From DUEN01 sp024277095 (GTDB lineage: Bacteria > Chloroflexota > Anaerolineae > DUEN01), in contig JAJRVX010000153.1 of the NCBI GenBank assembly GCA_024277095.1, positions 1 to 6,230 on the forward strand: DNA of 6,230 bases, in the 5' to 3' direction. The notes beneath the pieces are model-generated. The model searched no databases. It was not told the DNA's origin and was given only the letters and a program-made list of their open reading frames with translations. The translations under genes were made by a program, and so were the position numbers. Of this stretch, positions 1 through 5,661 are shown piece after piece; positions within the stretch are counted from its first letter, which is position 1, and each line of letters opens with the position of its first letter.

Positions 1-592
1 GGCGATAGAACGCCAGCATGAAGGCATGGCGGTCCTCGGCGATCTGTCGGGCGGTGGCCGTGTATAGCCGGTCCCGCAGACGGGCCAGCTTGCGCACGAA
101 CTCGTGTACGGGGGTGTACTCGTCCGGGGGTGGTTCCGGCCCGTCGGCGTCGACGCTGGACAGCGGCGCCCACAGCCGCTGCCCATGCCGTCCGCCGTAG
201 GCGAACGCCCGGGCGACGCCGATCGCCCCGATGGCGTCCAGCTTGTCCGCGTCGAACAGGCATCGGGCCTCGGGGGTAGCCGGGGCCGGGCCAGCCCGGA
301 ATCGATGGGCCTCGATCGCGTGCGCGACGGCGTCCACGAAGGGTTGTGGGTGTCCTCGCAGCAACCGGCGCGCTCGCTCCGCCCCGCGCAGGTGGTGATC
401 CGCGGCGTGTCGCTCCCGTTCGATGTCATGCAGCAGGGCAGCCGTGCGCACGATGGCCAGGTCGGCCCCTTCCGCCCGCGCGATGCGCTCGGCCAGCGCC
501 AGCACCCGGAGCACGTGGTCGAAGCGATGGGCCGCGTCGGTTCCCTCGTACAGGGCCTGCACCGCTTCGATGGAGAGGGGCGACCTCTTCAT
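1..592 (-). CDS. HD-domain metal-dependent phosphohydrolase, 3' end cut off by window edge
   Basis: The frame is open from the ATG at 592 to the window edge: 197 residues, no stop, C-terminus missing. It reads as an HD-superfamily hydrolase of the YedJ-like type. An N-terminal HRFDH segment (residues 22-26) supplies a likely first metal histidine (H26). LLHDIE (53-58) carries the HD pair H55-D56. H91 and H96 sit in the middle helix, and FDADKLDAIGA (113-123) carries the last conserved aspartate, probably D116. Known members hydrolyse phosphate esters or nucleotides in the cytoplasm; the substrate here cannot be read from sequence. The ATG overlaps the TGA of the upstream membrane-protein gene (ATGA, 589-592). 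No Shine-Dalgarno is visible, so translation probably depends on coupling. It is the last visible gene of the GT2-UPF0104-HD cluster, and a link to glycan chemistry is inferred from position only. The family call is firm; the function is open. Confidence 0.9.
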   Translation of the reverse strand, partial: MKRSPLSIEAVQALYEGTDAAHRFDHVLRVLALAERIARAEGADLAIVRTAALLHDIERERHAADHHLRGAERARRLLRGHPQPFVDAVAHAIEAHRFRAGPAPATPEARCLFDADKLDAIGAIGVARAFAYGGRHGQRLWAPLSSVDADGPEPPPDEYTPVHEFVRKLARLRDRLYTATARQIAEDRHAFMLAFYR

Positions 593-1581
593 TGTGCCCG
601 ACCCGGGGCCATGGGGGAGCCTGCGGGCACCTCTGCCGACCGCAGGCGCCACCACAGGATGCCGCCGGGCAGCCCGGAGACGAGGATCAGGGCTTGCATG
701 AGCAGGGATACCGCCAGCGCCAGTCCATGGGGAATGCCCAACAGCCCGAAGAAGAAGGGGTAGACGTTCTGGTTGACGCCGATGCCGCCGATGGAGATGG
801 GGACCAGTAACACCAGGGCGATCAGCGGGTTGAAGAGGCAGATGTACAGCAGCGGGATGCCGCCGCCGATCGACTCCGCCAGCAGCCAGTTCACCAGGTT
901 GGTCAGCATGAGCCCGCCCAGGGCGATCAGAAAGGCCAGCGCGAGCGCTCGGTAGCGGAATCGGTAGGCGCCAAAGGCATCTGACACGCGGCCGTATACG
1001 GGAGCCAGGGGGGTGAGCCAGCGCCACTGGAACAGGCGTCCGATCCACGCGCGCAGCCGGCGGCTCAGCAGTACCCCGAAGCCGCCCGCGATGGCGGCCA
1101 GGGAGAGGAAGGCCGCGTACTCCACGGCCTGTAAGTCCTGGCTGTTTCCGACGGTGTTCACCACCACGATCGCCGCGACCACGGCCGCGCTCATGTAGGC
1201 GATGAGCCCCACCACGCGATCCACGATCACGGAGACGGCGGCGTCGGTCAGCCGGGTGGTGTATCTTGAGAGCCCATACCCCCGCATCACGTCCCCGCCG
1301 ACGTTGGCCGGCAGGAAGTTATTGAAGAACACGCCCACGAAGGTATAGCTCAACAACGCTCGCAGCGGCACACGAACGCCCTGCGCTCGTAGAAGGACCT
1401 GCCATTTCACCGCGTTGAGGGCGATGGCGCCGATGTACAGCATCAATGCCAGCAGGAGATACCACACGTTGGCGCTGGCGAGCATCTGCCCGACCTCGGC
1501 TGCGTCCACGCGGTGGAAGATCCAGGCGATCAAGCCCAGGCTGATGATCGCCTTGGCCAGTGTGGTCAGCTTATCTCTCAA
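589..1581 (-). CDS. UPF0104 / LPG-synthase-TM family flippase-like integral membrane protein
   Basis: This 330-residue protein has about eight hydrophobic segments (roughly 8-22, 38-56, 78-92, 117-142, 155-173, 211-234, 244-263, 283-311). Family hallmarks are FFNNFLPANVGGDVMRGYGL (85-104), VDRVVGL (120-126) and PISIGGIGVNQ (261-271). These match PF03706, the transmembrane domain shared by MprF-type lysylphosphatidylglycerol synthases and many stand-alone YbhN-like proteins. It has no C-terminal aminoacyl-transfer domain, so it is not a full MprF. Stand-alone members often sit beside glycosyltransferases and are thought to handle or flip lipid-linked substrates. The start is TTG at 1579-1581, chosen because GAGGTGA (1588-1594) lies six bases upstream and the N-terminus then matches family form. 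It overlaps the end of the GT2 gene by 11 bases and the HD gene start by four. I infer partnership with the GT2 enzyme. Family certain, substrate unknown. Confidence 0.93.
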   Translation of the reverse strand: MRDKLTTLAKAIISLGLIAWIFHRVDAAEVGQMLASANVWYLLLALMLYIGAIALNAVKWQVLLRAQGVRVPLRALLSYTFVGVFFNNFLPANVGGDVMRGYGLSRYTTRLTDAAVSVIVDRVVGLIAYMSAAVVAAIVVVNTVGNSQDLQAVEYAAFLSLAAIAGGFGVLLSRRLRAWIGRLFQWRWLTPLAPVYGRVSDAFGAYRFRYRALALAFLIALGGLMLTNLVNWLLAESIGGGIPLLYICLFNPLIALVLLVPISIGGIGVNQNVYPFFFGLLGIPHGLALAVSLLMQALILVSGLPGGILWWRLRSAEVPAGSPMAPGRAQ

Positions 1582-2545
1582 GGGGATTCACCTCGTGTAC
1601 GGGGGTCACGAGCGATTCTTCCTTGTGGTTCGTCCACTCCTTCCCCGCCTGGGCCAGGTTGGCCTTCTGCGTCCACGCCATGTCCCATACGGTGTGCCGC
1701 TCCTTCTTGATGGCGAAGTCGTACCAGCCCAGCAGTCGGGCCCACGCCTCCAGCACGCCCAAGGCCATCAGGACGAGTACCAGCCGGATGGCGCCCCATA
1801 TCTCTCGCAGAGCCACCCGGACCACCCGCCGGTTCTGGATGCTGGCCACCTTGTATCCGTACTTGTGCTTGAGGTAGAGGTGGCCGGCGTGGTTGCGGCG
1901 GCGTTGTTTCACGAAATCGCTCACGGTGGTGGGCCCGGTGTTATAGACCACCGCGTTGGGCGCGTAGCGCACCTGCAGCCCGCGCTGAATGATGAGCGCC
2001 TCTACGAACGCCTCATCCATGGCCACATCGGGCGGGATCTGGTCGAACACCTTCCGGAAGGCGATGAGCTCCCCCAGCCGGGGGATGTCCAGGCACAGCT
2101 CGTGCTCCATGCGCAGGCGCAGATGGGTGAACAGCCCGACGAGGTGATCCGGCGTGTTCAGAGGCACCTTGTGCGCGCCGGTCATGCCGACCCGGGGATC
2201 GGCGAACATGCGGACCAGGTTCTCGATCGCGTCCTCGCGGGGAAGCGTGTCGCCGCTTTCCAGGACGCAGATGTCCTCCTTGGCGTGCTTAAGGAACACG
2301 TTCACCGCGGAGGTCTTCCCCTCCCGGCGTTCCTGCACGAAGAGGCGGATGCGCGGGTCACGCTGGACGTACTCCTGCACGATGGGAACTGTGCGATCGG
2401 TGCACCCCGATGCGACGACGATGATCTCGGTGATCTCGACATCGTGCAGGTGTTGATCGAGCAGGGCATCCAGGAGCGCTCCGATGTTGGCTTCCTCATT
2501 GTGCGCCGTGACCCCCACACTGCACCGGATCTTTTCCTGGCTCAA
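1571..2545 (-). CDS. Glycosyltransferase family 2 with C-terminal membrane anchor
   Basis: A 324-residue GT-A-fold glycosyltransferase. TAHNEEANIG (13-22) opens the nucleotide-sugar fold and ASGCTDRT (45-52) is the second strand motif. REGKTSAVN (74-82) follows, and LESGDTLP (95-102) occupies the usual DxD position in an altered form (E96, D99). MDEAF (176-180) offers an acidic catalytic candidate, and QRRR (214-217) resembles the QxxRW-type motif of processive or lipid-linked GT2 enzymes. One strong hydrophobic helix (about 252-270) near the C-terminus should anchor it to the inner membrane with the catalytic domain in the cytoplasm. The start is TTG at 2543-2545, supported by GGAG at 2554-2557 with an eight-base spacer and by the family-like N-terminus. 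It is the first gene of the cluster, with a promoter and structured leader upstream. It probably transfers a sugar to a lipid carrier or a growing surface glycan; donor and acceptor are unknown. Confidence 0.93.
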   Translation of the reverse strand: MSQEKIRCSVGVTAHNEEANIGALLDALLDQHLHDVEITEIIVVASGCTDRTVPIVQEYVQRDPRIRLFVQERREGKTSAVNVFLKHAKEDICVLESGDTLPREDAIENLVRMFADPRVGMTGAHKVPLNTPDHLVGLFTHLRLRMEHELCLDIPRLGELIAFRKVFDQIPPDVAMDEAFVEALIIQRGLQVRYAPNAVVYNTGPTTVSDFVKQRRRNHAGHLYLKHKYGYKVASIQNRRVVRVALREIWGAIRLVLVLMALGVLEAWARLLGWYDFAIKKERHTVWDMAWTQKANLAQAGKEWTNHKEESLVTPVHEVNPLER

Positions 2546-2714
2546 GTCTCACTCTCCGTAAGGTGATCTGAAATCGCGGGCATGGCTGGCAGGCGAGGGT
2601 GTGAGGCATTGCCGTGGCGAGAGGTGACGTCGTCCCCCCGCTTATGGGACGCACCTGGGCGTCTGGGGGTTCTCGCACCCTCGCGAAGCGATGTGGAGTG
2701 GGTCAGCCAGTTCC
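2546..2714 (-). promoter_or_regulatory. Long structured 5' leader of the GT2 operon (candidate cis-regulatory RNA)
   Basis: This stretch lies between the predicted transcription start and the GT2 start codon. A long outer stem pairs 2672-2684 with 2593-2605 (12 of 13 positions). Inside it, CCCCC (2665-2669) can pair with the G-run at 2634-2639, enclosing a hairpin of GACGC and GCGTC (2659-2663 with 2648-2652). An alternative hairpin, CGTCCC with GGGACG (2646-2651 with 2631-2636), uses the same bases and excludes the other two inner stems. The ribosome site GGAG (2554-2557) lies outside the outer stem. I recognise no known riboswitch class. Pairing is read by eye and no folding energy was computed, and GC-rich DNA produces stems by chance. 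Confidence 0.4.
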
Positions 2715-2721
2715 GGGGTGA

Positions 2722-2750
2722 ATTATACCTGAAAGAGCTTCCGGGCTAAA
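2722..2750 (-). promoter_or_regulatory. Sigma-70-type promoter for the GT2-UPF0104-HD operon
   Basis: On the minus strand a perfect TATAAT -10 box lies at 2722-2727. With a 17-base spacer the -35 position reads TTTAGC (2745-2750), which matches the consensus at only three of six positions. The region is locally AT-rich in an otherwise GC-rich window and starts just past the stop codon of the GT4 gene. Transcription should begin near 2714, giving a leader of about 170 bases. The exact -10 match makes the call reasonable; the -35 is weak. Confidence 0.6.
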
Positions 2751-2762
2751 ATCTCGTGGAGC

Positions 2763-3896
2763 CTACTCGGCCGGGCGACGCGAGGGAGCCTCTCGCCCCA
2801 GCACTCGCTCAAACAGCGCCTCATACTGATCGGTGACCGCGTCCCATGAGTAGTGCCGTCGCACCCGCTCCTCCGCCCGCTTGCGGTACTCCTCGACCAG
2901 ATCGGGGGCGCTCAGCAACCGGGCCAGGACGGGACGGAGGCCGGCCCCGCCCTCACGTCCCGGGTAGCTCAGCCCGGCCTCGCCGATCGTCTCCAGGTTC
3001 TCCGACGTATCGTGGACCACCACGCAGTTCCCAAAGGCCATCGCCTCCAGGAGGGCCGGGTGGGTGCCCCCCACGCCGGACGTCTCCACGAAGATCCAGG
3101 CGTTGGACCCCAGTTCGTGATAGGCCGATCCGAATTGATAGCCGGTGAAGACGATGCGCTGGTCGTCCCCGGCCGCTGCCCGCAGCTGCTCCTTGTACGC
3201 GTCCGCGTAGGGCGCGTCGCCCACGATGACGCATTTGAGATCCGTGTCCAGGCCTCGAAACGCCTCCACCAGGTGATGCGCGCAGTTCTCGGGTACCAAA
3301 CGGCCCACGAAGAGCACGTAGCGGTTCGGCTCCAGGCCGAACTGCTCCAGGGTCGGGCCGGGGGGCACGCGCGGTACGTCGGCGCCGTAGGCGATGTAGT
3401 GGGTTTCGATGCCATAGACGTCCCGGTAGTACGCCTGCACGACGCGGGAGTCGGTGATCACCGCGTTGGCCAGGCGGCCGGACATGCGCTCGGCGAATTG
3501 GATATAGCGCTTGGCCAGCGTCGGCCACTTCTCCCGCTTCCAGTCCAGGCCGTCCACGTTGATCAGCGTCTTCTGCCCGGCCAGGCGAGGGATCCAGGTG
3601 ACCAGCGAGTTCCCCGCGATGAAATAGAGACAGACATCATATCCCTGGCTCAGGGCATGCAAGGAGGAGAGGAAGCTGTGCACGATGGTGTCCAGGTACT
3701 TGTTGGCGATGGTGGGAAGCTTCACCAGGCGCATGCCCTTGTAGGTGGCATGGGGGTATGTGATGTGGTGTCGTCGACAGTAGACGGTGACCTGATGACC
3801 GCGCTGGACCAGGCGGCTGCCCAGCTCTTCCACGCAGGTCTCAAAGCCGGAATATGAGGCGGGCACGCCGCGCGTGCCCATGAGCGCAATTCGCAT
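2763..3896 (-). CDS. DUF1972-type GT4 glycosyltransferase (rhamnosyltransferase-like)
   Basis: A 377-residue GT-B-fold enzyme. The N-terminal domain begins MGTRGVPASYSGFET (6-20), continues with GHQVTVYCRR (33-42) and contains NVDGLDWKREKW (113-124). These are hallmarks of the DUF1972 N-terminal domain of Cps2T/WchF-like rhamnosyltransferases. The C-terminal GT4 domain has FVGRLVPEN (196-204), VIVGDAP (223-229) and GGTHPALLEAM (276-286). The first glutamate of the canonical EX7E motif is replaced by glycine (G276), as is usual in this subfamily, while E284 is kept. It should transfer a sugar from a nucleotide donor to a polysaccharide or lipid-linked precursor in the cytoplasm; rhamnose is only a family guess. 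The ATG at 3894-3896 has no close ribosome site (GAGGAG is 18 bases away), but starting later would break the first strand. It lies 78 bases after the metal sensor with no clear promoter of its own, so co-transcription with that gene is possible. Confidence 0.93.
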   Translation of the reverse strand: MRIALMGTRGVPASYSGFETCVEELGSRLVQRGHQVTVYCRRHHITYPHATYKGMRLVKLPTIANKYLDTIVHSFLSSLHALSQGYDVCLYFIAGNSLVTWIPRLAGQKTLINVDGLDWKREKWPTLAKRYIQFAERMSGRLANAVITDSRVVQAYYRDVYGIETHYIAYGADVPRVPPGPTLEQFGLEPNRYVLFVGRLVPENCAHHLVEAFRGLDTDLKCVIVGDAPYADAYKEQLRAAAGDDQRIVFTGYQFGSAYHELGSNAWIFVETSGVGGTHPALLEAMAFGNCVVVHDTSENLETIGEAGLSYPGREGGAGLRPVLARLLSAPDLVEEYRKRAEERVRRHYSWDAVTDQYEALFERVLGREAPSRRPAE

Positions 3897-3974
3897 AGGC
3901 TGTCGGAAAGCGGTCTCCTCGACGATGAGAATGGGGGGAACGTTGGATGTGTCTGACGGCCTGCCTGGGGCGAT

Positions 3975-4343
3975 TTACCCGTGCTGGATGTGGTCGAGCC
4001 CTTGCAGGAACAGGGAGTGGATGTGATCGTCATCCAGCGCGTAGTACACGTGTCGGCCCGCCTTGCGCGCTCGCACCAGGCGCAACTGGCGCAGGATCCG
4101 CAGTTGATGGGAGATGGCCGATTGCTCCATGTTCAGGCAGCGGGCCAGATCCCCCACGCACAGCTCCGTCTCTCGCAGCACGGAGATGATGCGCACCCGG
4201 GTGGGATCGCTCAGCGCTTTGAAGGTCTCGGCCAACCGGCTGGCCGTCTCCTCGTCGAGCAGGCCCTGTGCGGCGAGGCGCACCGCGGCCTCATTGACGT
4301 GCTCGCCTTCGCACTCCGCCGGGATTCCGGGATGCAATGTCAT
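3975..4343 (-). CDS. SmtB-like ArsR-family metal-sensing transcriptional repressor
   Basis: A 122-residue winged-helix regulator closely resembling SmtB/ZiaR zinc sensors. Numbered from the ATG at 4341-4343, the alpha3N-site ligands are C11 and H15 (CEGEH), C62 and D65 (ELCVGD). The alpha5-site ligands are D105, H107, H118 and H121 (SmtB has D104, H106, H117, E120). The recognition helix region is QSAISHQLRIL (74-84) and the wing is KAGRHVYYALD (94-104). Such proteins bind an operator as dimers and release it when Zn(II) or a similar metal binds. The frame stays open back to a GTG at 4448, but I chose 4343: AAGGAGG lies eight bases upstream, a promoter occupies the would-be extension, and the length then equals SmtB. 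Autoregulation is likely because palindromes overlap the promoter. No metal transporter is in the window, so its wider target is unknown. Confidence 0.92.
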   Translation of the reverse strand: MTLHPGIPAECEGEHVNEAAVRLAAQGLLDEETASRLAETFKALSDPTRVRIISVLRETELCVGDLARCLNMEQSAISHQLRILRQLRLVRARKAGRHVYYALDDDHIHSLFLQGLDHIQHG

Positions 4344-4351
4344 CGCTTTCG

Positions 4352-4397
4352 CCTCCTTCAGGAAGGAAATGGTATCATGCTCCTCTGCATCGGTCAA
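4352..4397 (-). promoter_or_regulatory. Promoter, ribosome site and candidate operator of the metal sensor
   Basis: On the minus strand TTGACC (4392-4397) and TACCAT (4369-4374) are separated by exactly 17 bases, placing the transcription start near 4362. AAGGAGG (4352-4358) follows, eight bases before the ATG at 4343. A perfect inverted repeat, TCCTTC-N2-GAAGGA (4354-4367), covers the predicted start point and part of the ribosome site. A second, ATGC-N6-GCAT (4377-4390), lies between the -35 and -10 boxes. Either could be the repressor's operator, although neither matches the TGAA-rich 12-2-12 operator form described for SmtB-type proteins. Confidence 0.6.
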
Positions 4398-4701
4398 GTT
4401 CGTGGCATACTCGCGAGATAATTCACTTGGTTGTGGGGTCGATGTCACTTCGTCGATCGATTCTGGGAAGATGATGCTCGTTGGCCTGCCGCGGTCCAGG
4501 GCTCATGGGGGAGGCGAAAGGCTCGCGATGGACGCTCGTCTAAGGGAGGGGGAACTTCCCTTGCGGCGGCGAGCTGAAGAGGCCGAGGGGAGACGGCGGT
4601 TATGAAGCTCCCGGCCCGGTGCGCGCTCTGGCCCGCTCTGCCCAGGGGGGAGCCTCATGTACGCGACCCTCCCGGCACCTGACATCATGGCGCCGGCGCC
4701 G
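4398..4701. other. Gene-poor spacer with several inverted repeats
   Basis: No convincing gene lies between the metal-sensor promoter and the small membrane-protein gene. The stretch holds AAGGGA-N9-TCCCTT (4542-4562) and an 11-position inverted repeat pairing 4602-4612 with 4648-4658. The latter has one mismatch, which becomes a G-U pair in minus-strand RNA. A perfect 12-base palindrome, GGCGCCGGCGCC (4689-4700), sits one base after the membrane protein's stop codon. Eight-base palindromes CTCGCGAG (4410-4417) and TCGATCGA (4453-4460) also occur. None of the stems is followed by a T-run, so no standard intrinsic terminator can be called. They could still mark the 3' end of the upstream transcript. 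Confidence 0.5.
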
Positions 4702-4914
4702 TCACTGTGCCTCGTCCTCCTCGTCCTCCCAGCTGATGATCCACACGCACAACCCGGCCAGGAGGATGGTGGCGATCCCCAGCGCGATCCACTGGCCCGG
4801 AAGGAACCCCACATCCCTGGCGGACCAGATCACGATGATCAGCATGCCGATGGAGAGCACGATCCAGGCGCTGAGGTTGGGGTGTTCCTGATAGAATCGC
4901 TGCAATTCGTTCAT
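4702..4914 (-). CDS. Small two-helix membrane protein of unknown function
   Basis: I do not recognise this protein. It has 70 residues: a short amphipathic N-terminus (MNELQRFYQEHPNLS), a first hydrophobic helix (about 16-30) and a short loop with ARDVGFLPGQ (32-41). A second helix follows (about 42-61), and the tail is very acidic, WEDEEDEAQ (62-70). The pattern is that of a small inner-membrane protein, probably with both ends on the same side. The ATG at 4912-4914 is preferred, with AGGGGA six bases upstream. A TTG at 4936-4938 would add eight residues and also has an AGAGGA upstream, so it cannot be excluded. The gene follows coaE by 72 bases and probably shares its transcript. Regular helix spacing, a sensible start and clear compositional structure argue that it is real. 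Confidence 0.75.
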   Translation of the reverse strand: MNELQRFYQEHPNLSAWIVLSIGMLIIVIWSARDVGFLPGQWIALGIATILLAGLCVWIISWEDEEDEAQ

Positions 4915-4986
4915 CTCCGTTCCCCTATCATCGCACAAGGTTGGCGTCCTCTCGGGGCGCCGCTTCGAAACGGTTGGAACCGCCCA

Positions 4987-5646
4987 TCATGCTTCCCCGC
5001 GTCCCCTGGCTCCCCTGTGTCGCCCCCGCCGGGGTGCGATGTGGGCCTCCCACGCGGCGCGCACCTGGGCGGCCGTCCGTTCCAGGCTCCCGCTGTTGTC
5101 GATGACCACGTCGGCGTGTTGCACCTTCATCTCCTGCGGCGACTGGGATGCCATGCGACGGCGGGCTTCCTCCTCCGTCATGCCCCGCTGTTCCAGCAGC
5201 CGCCGGAGCTGTTGCTCGGGTCGGGCTGTGACCACCCACACCTGATCGCACAGGGAGAGGCTCATGCCGGCCTCCAACAGCTTGATGGCCTCGATCACCA
5301 CTACGGGCTCCGGCGCGTCCGGTGTCGTCTGGGCTTCGATGCGCCTGATCTCCTCCCGGATGCGCTCGTATACCGCCGGATGCACGATGGCCTCCAGCCG
5401 GGCCAGCTGGATCGGATCGGCGAAAACGATCGACGCCAGCTTCCGGCGATCGATGGTGCCATCCTCCCTCACGATGTCCGGCCCGAACGCCTCCAGGACG
5501 GCCTGATAAGCGGCGCCGCCGGGGGCGATCGCCTCGTGCGCCACCTGGTCTGCATCGATGACGTGAGCTCCCAGGTCGGCCAGCATGCGGGTGACTGTGC
5601 TCTTGCCCGTGGCGATGTTCCCGGTGAGTCCGATCACGATCGTCAT
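4987..5646 (-). CDS. coaE: Dephospho-CoA kinase
   Basis: CoaE phosphorylates the 3'-hydroxyl of the ribose in dephospho-CoA using ATP, the final cytoplasmic step of coenzyme A synthesis. The protein has 219 residues. The P-loop is GNIATGKST (9-17), followed by DADQVAHEAI (31-40). IDRRKLASIVFADP (65-78) and LEAIVHP (84-90) are conserved in the family. EAIKLLEAG (119-127) stands where most members have PLLFE. MASQSPQEMK (165-174) and ADVVIDNSGSLE (178-189) form the C-terminal signature. The last 15 residues are an arginine- and glycine-rich tail (APRRGRHRGARGRGEA), slightly longer than usual. The ATG at 5644-5646 is the only sensible start because the P-loop begins nine residues later. No Shine-Dalgarno is visible in the 15 bases separating it from the ABC-F stop codon, so translation may rely on reinitiation. 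Confidence 0.97.
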   Translation of the reverse strand: MTIVIGLTGNIATGKSTVTRMLADLGAHVIDADQVAHEAIAPGGAAYQAVLEAFGPDIVREDGTIDRRKLASIVFADPIQLARLEAIVHPAVYERIREEIRRIEAQTTPDAPEPVVVIEAIKLLEAGMSLSLCDQVWVVTARPEQQLRRLLEQRGMTEEEARRRMASQSPQEMKVQHADVVIDNSGSLERTAAQVRAAWEAHIAPRRGRHRGARGRGEA

Positions 5647-5661
5647 GACGATGTCGGCGCG

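Noticed and set aside
1415..2566. Long plus-strand open frame opposite the GT2 gene
   Set aside because: It lies antisense to GT2, which has clear family motifs. The translation has no recognisable domain and reflects GC-rich codon bias on the opposite strand.
2496..2678. Small minus-strand open frame of 60 codons within the GT2 leader
   Set aside because: It overlaps the GT2 start in another frame, has no ribosome site and no protein-like pattern. The RNA-structure explanation is more economical, although a leader peptide cannot be fully excluded.
2681..2690. TCGC-GAA-GCG(A) micro-hairpin near the GT2 promoter
   Set aside because: It is only four base pairs around a three-base loop and partly overlaps the longer outer leader stem, which is the stronger pairing.
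2853..3857. Plus-strand open frame of 334 codons opposite the GT4 gene
   Set aside because: It is an antisense shadow of a gene with unmistakable DUF1972 and GT4 motifs, and no domain is visible.
4689..4700. 12-base palindrome GGCGCCGGCGCC as an intrinsic terminator
   Set aside because: It has no loop to speak of and is not followed by a T-run on the minus strand. Short GC palindromes are expected in such GC-rich DNA.
4503..4814. Minus-strand open frame through the gene-poor spacer
   Set aside because: The translation is arginine-, serine- and proline-rich with no structure. It overlaps the small membrane gene in a different frame and has no convincing ribosome site. A shorter start at its internal ATG pair is no better.
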